Below are positions 40,659 to 43,969 of a stretch of DNA of 43,969 nucleotides, piece by piece; the stretch's first letter is position 1; each line of letters begins with the position of its first letter. Location of the stretch: positions 1-43,969 of the forward strand of contig OMWH01000023.1 of NCBI GenBank assembly GCA_900314755.1. The letters are read 5' to 3'. The position numbers and the translations under genes are program-made. The notes beneath the pieces are model-generated. The model was not told the DNA's origin, searched no databases, and saw only the letters and a list, made by a program, of their open reading frames with translations. The DNA comes from an uncultured Prevotellaceae bacterium. GTDB lineage: Bacteria; Bacteroidota; Bacteroidia; Bacteroidales; Bacteroidaceae.

Positions 40659-43251
40659 GAAAATTCTTAAGTTTTTTCCAACGGCATAACTCTCCAATCC
40701 ATAATACAAAAGATGTGGCAACAATAACCATGAGCCAATCTCTCCAAGATAATGGGGTCACATTGAACATCCTTCCTCCGAAACTGACTATCAACAACTG
40801 ACCGAAGAACACCAGAAAGGCAATAAGAATAAAGCCACGACACCCTTTTATCCTCAAGGCACAGTCACCTGTGGCAAAAGCACGGGCATTAAACATGTTC
40901 CAGAACTGGAGCATCACGAAAATGGTAAAGAACAGACTCTGTTCATAACGTGACCAGCCATTATGTTCATAATAGTATAATAGGACTATCAGTATCAGGA
41001 AGAAAGTCAAACCAACCCCTATTATCTGTGATGCCATCTTACGACTGATGATAAAATCATGACGGTCACGTGGCTTTTCCTTCATCACTGAGGCTGTAGG
41101 AGGCAATGACGCCAGTGCCATCGCTGCGAAAGTGTCCATTATCAGGTTCACCCACAGCATCTGTGTAACAGTCAGAGGAACTTCCGTCCCCATAAAAGCA
41201 CCTACCAGTACTATCAGGCAAGCGGCAACATTAACGGTCATCTGAAAAAGGATAAAACGCTGTATATTACGATAGAGGGAGCGCCCCCACATCACTGCTC
41301 TGCCAATACTGCTGAACGAATTGTCGATAATAGTTATATCAGAGGCTTCCTTAGCTACCGACGTACCATCGCCCATGGAGAGACCGACATGTGCAGCTTT
41401 CAGCGCTGGGGCATCATTCGTACCGTCTCCTGTCACAGCGACCACCTGCCCCAACGACTGCAACGCTTCTACTAACCGTTTCTTATCCATCGGACGGGCA
41501 CGGGCTATCACTTTCAGGTCCAGAACACGCTCCATTAATTGTTCATCAGAGAGTGCGGCAAATTCCGGACCTGTCATCATCTGGCGGTCAGTGTCATCGT
41601 CAGTCCATAAACCTACCTGCCGGGCTATTTCCCGGGCGGTAGCTGCCGTGTCACCCGTTACTATCTTCACTGCGATACCGGCATCCATACATTCACGAAC
41701 AGCCTGAGGCACGTCGGGACGCACCGGATCAGAGATAGCCACTACTCCCATGAACGTCATATGTCCGGTCGTCAACTGATGGTCAACAATGGGCATTTCA
41801 TCCTCACTCAACTTTTGATAGGCAAAGCCTAACGTACGCATTCCTTGTTCTTGAAAGGCAAGCAGACGGCGTTGCACCTCTTCCAGTTGTCTGGTAGACA
41901 TCACACACTTACCATAGACAATTTCCGGGGCACCTTTCACAAAAAGAATTCTTTCCTGATGGAAACGGACAACGACAGCCATCATTTTGTGTTCTGTAGA
42001 GAACGGTAATTCCGCCTCATAAACCACCTCATCTTTCAGTGTCCTGTAGTCAACACCCTGATCATGCAGCCATAGCAGTAAAGCCCCTTCTGTGGGATTA
42101 CCCAATATGGAAGGTTGCTTTCCCTCTTCCACCTGGAGGGATGCCGTCGTGTTCACAGCAATACCCTGAAAAATCAGCTCCTGACTTGTCTGCTCAAAAT
42201 AAGTCTCATGGACATGCATCTGATTCTGGGTCAGCGTTCCTGTCTTGTCGGTACAGATAACGGTAGTTGCACCCATGGTCTCACAAGCATGCATCTTACG
42301 AACCAGGTTATTGGTTTTCAGCATCCGCCGCATGCTATAGGCAAGACTCAGTGTTACTGCCATGGGCAAACCTTCAGGAACAGCGACTACGATCAGGGTC
42401 ACAGCTATCATAATAGTCTGTAGGAGATAGGAAACAAAATGTACCCACTCGAAGTCGTAATGAAGGAAATACATCATCACACGACCGACAATGACCAGAA
42501 AGGCTATGCCATAACTCGCCCTGGCAATCAATAATCCTAAACGGTCCAGCTGTTCATTCAACGGGGTTTTCACACTGTCATCAATACGTGCTGCCTCATA
42601 CACCTTGCCGTTCTCTGTGGCATCACCGACTGCCTGCACCTGGAAAACGCCATGCCCTTCCATGACCTTGGTACCACGCATGACCTGATTCGTAGGAAAA
42701 GTAGCCTCCGCGTCAAAATCCTGTTCCATGATGCTCTTATGACAGATGGGCTCTCCTGTCAGCGACGACTCGTCCACATTCAGCGACACCGCCTCCAGCA
42801 ATTCACCATCAGCAGGTATCTCGTCCCCCGTATTCATGAGGACGACATCCCCCACCACGACATCGCATTTGGGAATCTGCAACCTGCGTCCGCTACGCAC
42901 CACAACCACCGGTTCTTCATCATTCACCTTATTGAGGATGGAAAACTCACGGTCAGCCTTCACCTCAAAGAGGAAAGCCAAACCTGTGGCGAGTAGAATG
43001 GCAGTAAAGATGCCTACAGGTTCAAAAAACACTGCAACATCTTCCTGCAAGACATAATACTCATAGAAAGAAATACCGACAGATAAGACACCTGCCACTA
43101 ATAAAATGATTATCAACGGATCACTGAACTTCTCCAGAAATCTTTTCCACAGGGGCACCTTGTCAGGTTCGGTCAACACATTACGACCATACCTCAGACG
43201 ACTCTCCAACACTTCCGCATCAGTCAAGCCTGTATATTTTTGCTTTTTCAC
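40639..43251 (-). CDS. PMCA-type Ca2+-transporting P-type ATPase
   Basis: An 870-residue P2B-type ATPase that should export Ca2+ from the cytoplasm. The phosphorylation site is D335-KTGTLT. Others are SLTGEP (actuator), VVAVPEGLPMAVTLSLAYS in the fourth membrane segment, VTGDGTNDAPALK (hinge), and LTVTQMLWVNLIMDTFAAMALAS in the sixth, all matching plasma-membrane Ca2+ pumps. About ten membrane segments. The start is GTG 43251: TAA lies 12 nt upstream in frame and no other start is near. The -7 box ends only 4 nt before the GTG, so the message may be leaderless. No calmodulin-binding tail is present. Confidence 0.92.
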   Translation of the reverse strand: MKKQKYTGLTDAEVLESRLRYGRNVLTEPDKVPLWKRFLEKFSDPLIIILLVAGVLSVGISFYEYYVLQEDVAVFFEPVGIFTAILLATGLAFLFEVKADREFSILNKVNDEEPVVVVRSGRRLQIPKCDVVVGDVVLMNTGDEIPADGELLEAVSLNVDESSLTGEPICHKSIMEQDFDAEATFPTNQVMRGTKVMEGHGVFQVQAVGDATENGKVYEAARIDDSVKTPLNEQLDRLGLLIARASYGIAFLVIVGRVMMYFLHYDFEWVHFVSYLLQTIMIAVTLIVVAVPEGLPMAVTLSLAYSMRRMLKTNNLVRKMHACETMGATTVICTDKTGTLTQNQMHVHETYFEQTSQELIFQGIAVNTTASLQVEEGKQPSILGNPTEGALLLWLHDQGVDYRTLKDEVVYEAELPFSTEHKMMAVVVRFHQERILFVKGAPEIVYGKCVMSTRQLEEVQRRLLAFQEQGMRTLGFAYQKLSEDEMPIVDHQLTTGHMTFMGVVAISDPVRPDVPQAVRECMDAGIAVKIVTGDTAATAREIARQVGLWTDDDTDRQMMTGPEFAALSDEQLMERVLDLKVIARARPMDKKRLVEALQSLGQVVAVTGDGTNDAPALKAAHVGLSMGDGTSVAKEASDITIIDNSFSSIGRAVMWGRSLYRNIQRFILFQMTVNVAACLIVLVGAFMGTEVPLTVTQMLWVNLIMDTFAAMALASLPPTASVMKEKPRDRHDFIISRKMASQIIGVGLTFFLILIVLLYYYEHNGWSRYEQSLFFTIFVMLQFWNMFNARAFATGDCALRIKGCRGFILIAFLVFFGQLLIVSFGGRMFNVTPLSWRDWLMVIVATSFVLWIGELCRWKKLKNFLGFLST

Positions 43252-43255
43252 GCTG

Positions 43256-43286
43256 CGAAGTTACAAAAAATTGAGAGAAGAGCAAA
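43256..43286 (-). promoter_or_regulatory. Promoter of the Ca2+ ATPase gene, abutting the GTG
   Basis: On the minus strand TTTG (43286-43283), a 19-nt gap, TAACTTCG (43263-43256), then 4 nt to GTG. It lies directly after the stop of the DUF2284 remnant. Confidence 0.72.
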
Positions 43287-43293
43287 AGATTTC

Positions 43294-43467
43294 CTAACTA
43301 AATATTCGGTTATAGTTCTTGCATTGCTGGCAGAACTCAATGAAGTAATCAGTCCTACGGAACTCATTGATATAGTTCTTGGCATCTATATCGGCAAAGA
43401 ATTTCTCCGTCGTATATGCCATGTGCGCTGTTTTTTTCTCGTCTGCTATGTACTTGATGAAGCTCAT
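43294..43467 (-). pseudogene. Truncated DUF2284-like gene (N-terminal part)
   Basis: From ATG 43467 the minus strand encodes 57 residues. The end, EFRRTDYFIEFCQQCKNYN, matches the start of DUF2284 metal-binding proteins, where a CxxC segment is followed by a Trp/Ala-Cys-Pro-Pro motif. Here it is followed by RIFS and a stop, and none of the three frames downstream contains Cys-Pro-Pro. About two thirds of a normal gene is missing. The Ca2+ ATPase promoter begins 8 nt after the stop, so a deletion or rearrangement may have fused this point to the ATPase gene. Family assignment is from memory of the motif. Confidence 0.55.
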
Positions 43468-43535
43468 TTCAACTGTTTACCGTCTGAGAATGCAATGCCA
43501 ATGTGGAAGGATCCACGCTGTTGGCTTAAAACTTT

Positions 43536-43865
43536 TCATATTGTTTTTGATATTATAAAATAGACTATTAATGCGAGTTGAACAATGATAATAGCTGGGA
43601 CACCATACTTGAACTGGTACCCTCCCACGATATTATCAATATCGCGGTTCCCTCCCTTATGCTGGGTTTTATGATGCCAGACTTTCATTCCTAACCAAGC
43701 TCCAATGCTTCCACCAAGTACAGCTAAGCCCAATAATGCAGTCTCTCTTATGCGCCACTTGGAGTTCTTAGCTTTCCACTTGTCGATACCGTACATGAAG
43801 AAAGTGACCACGTTGATGACAGCGAGGTAGATAAGAACTACATGTAGATGTTTCAGTGGTATCAT
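43536..43865 (-). CDS. DUF1294 membrane protein with a palindromic insertion
   Basis: A 109-residue protein with three membrane segments (VLIYLAVINVVTFFMYGID, ALLGLAVLGGSIGAWLGM, VPAIIIVQLALIVYFII) and the DUF1294 core GIDKWKAK, RIRETALL and HKTQHK. In the family HKT is normally followed directly by the F-x-x-G-x-P segment. Here about 14 residues (GGNRDIDNIVGGYQ) separate HKTQHK from FKYGVP, encoded by a palindrome bounded by CCCTCCC direct repeats. Function of DUF1294 is unknown. Confidence 0.8.
   Translation of the reverse strand: MIPLKHLHVVLIYLAVINVVTFFMYGIDKWKAKNSKWRIRETALLGLAVLGGSIGAWLGMKVWHHKTQHKGGNRDIDNIVGGYQFKYGVPAIIIVQLALIVYFIISKTI
43620..43656 (-). repeat. Palindromic insert bounded by CCCTCCC repeats in the DUF1294 gene
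   Basis: CCCTCCC at 43620-43626 and 43650-43656 enclose CGATATT (43628-43634), ATC, AATATCG (43638-43644). Frame kept. Confidence 0.8.
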
Positions 43866-43889
43866 CTGTTCGCTAAATTGGAATTTATA

Positions 43890-43969
43890 TCATTTATTGA
43901 TTTCGATTAACTTTTCAAAATATTGGTGCATCCATGCTTCTATATTATCTTCGCGCATATTCCCATCGC
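43890..43969 (-). CDS. 3' end of an unidentified gene (partial)
   Basis: An open frame entering from the right edge gives 25 residues (DGNMREDNIEAWMHQYFEKL, then IEINK) and a TGA at 43892-43890. Too short to identify. It precedes the DUF1294 gene by 24 nt and may be co-transcribed with it. Confidence 0.55.
   Translation of the reverse strand, partial: DGNMREDNIEAWMHQYFEKLIEINK

Noticed and set aside
43240-43563. 107-residue plus-strand frame at the right end
   Set aside because: It is antisense to the DUF2284 remnant and to the GTG start and promoter of the Ca2+ ATPase gene. The product shows no family features.

Overview
The window looks like chromosomal DNA from the phylum Bacteroidota, most likely the family Prevotellaceae. 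Three things point there. The promoters are of the Bacteroidetes sigma type (TTTG, a 19-20 nt gap, then TAnnTTTG, usually TAccTTTG). Shine-Dalgarno sequences are nearly absent. The gene content also fits: PorT-like barrel, DUF4738 lipoprotein, a Mrp without a CxxC motif, a men operon, and GH5/GH31 enzymes. No rRNA, tRNA, CRISPR array or insertion sequence was recognised. Genus and species are inference.

Layout. 1-7.2 kb: end of an unknown gene, then dcp (M3 peptidase), a dCMP-deaminase-like gene and a CtpA-type S41 protease in one overlapping unit. Convergent to it are recF and a DUF721 gene. A TPR membrane protein and ribH follow. 7.2-9.5 kb: an A/T-rich accessory islet with an HNH endonuclease-like gene, a small orphan gene, and a DUF2442 gene next to a frameshifted DUF4160 gene. 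9.5-14.2 kb: M15 peptidase, a secreted protein with a TonB C-terminal domain, exonuclease III, and an Ala-rich lipoprotein. 14.3-21.9 kb: a Cthe_2159-type beta-helix lipoprotein, a LytS/LytR-type two-component pair whose sensor has a His/Pro-rich periplasmic loop, then dsbD, a barrel protein and mrp. 22.1-26 kb: convergent GH5 and GH31 glycosidases sharing a bidirectional terminator. 26-34.9 kb (minus strand): one long operon of three ROK paralogues, a hotdog thioesterase, and menF-menD-menB-menC-menE. 35.1-40 kb: lysS-gpsA-pgi and a HAD phosphatase/mutase. 40-44 kb (minus strand): DUF4738 lipoprotein, a PMCA-type Ca2+ ATPase, a truncated DUF2284 remnant, DUF1294, and the end of another gene.

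The most unusual signal is not a gene family. Short repeats are spread through this stretch and have entered protein-coding genes without breaking the frame. Tandem 7-bp repeats (consensus about RTTSADA) lie inside menC, menD and menE and form the end of menF. Related 8-bp TTGAA repeats form the end of menD and supply the TTG start of the HAD gene. Palindromes or tandem arrays also sit inside recF, the LytTR regulator, dsbD and the DUF1294 gene. A separate 59-nt element with a 36-nt hairpin occurs three times between genes at exactly conserved length. Other points of interest are three ROK proteins with altered phosphate loops at the head of the menaquinone operon, two probable leaderless transcripts, and the His-rich sensor kinase.
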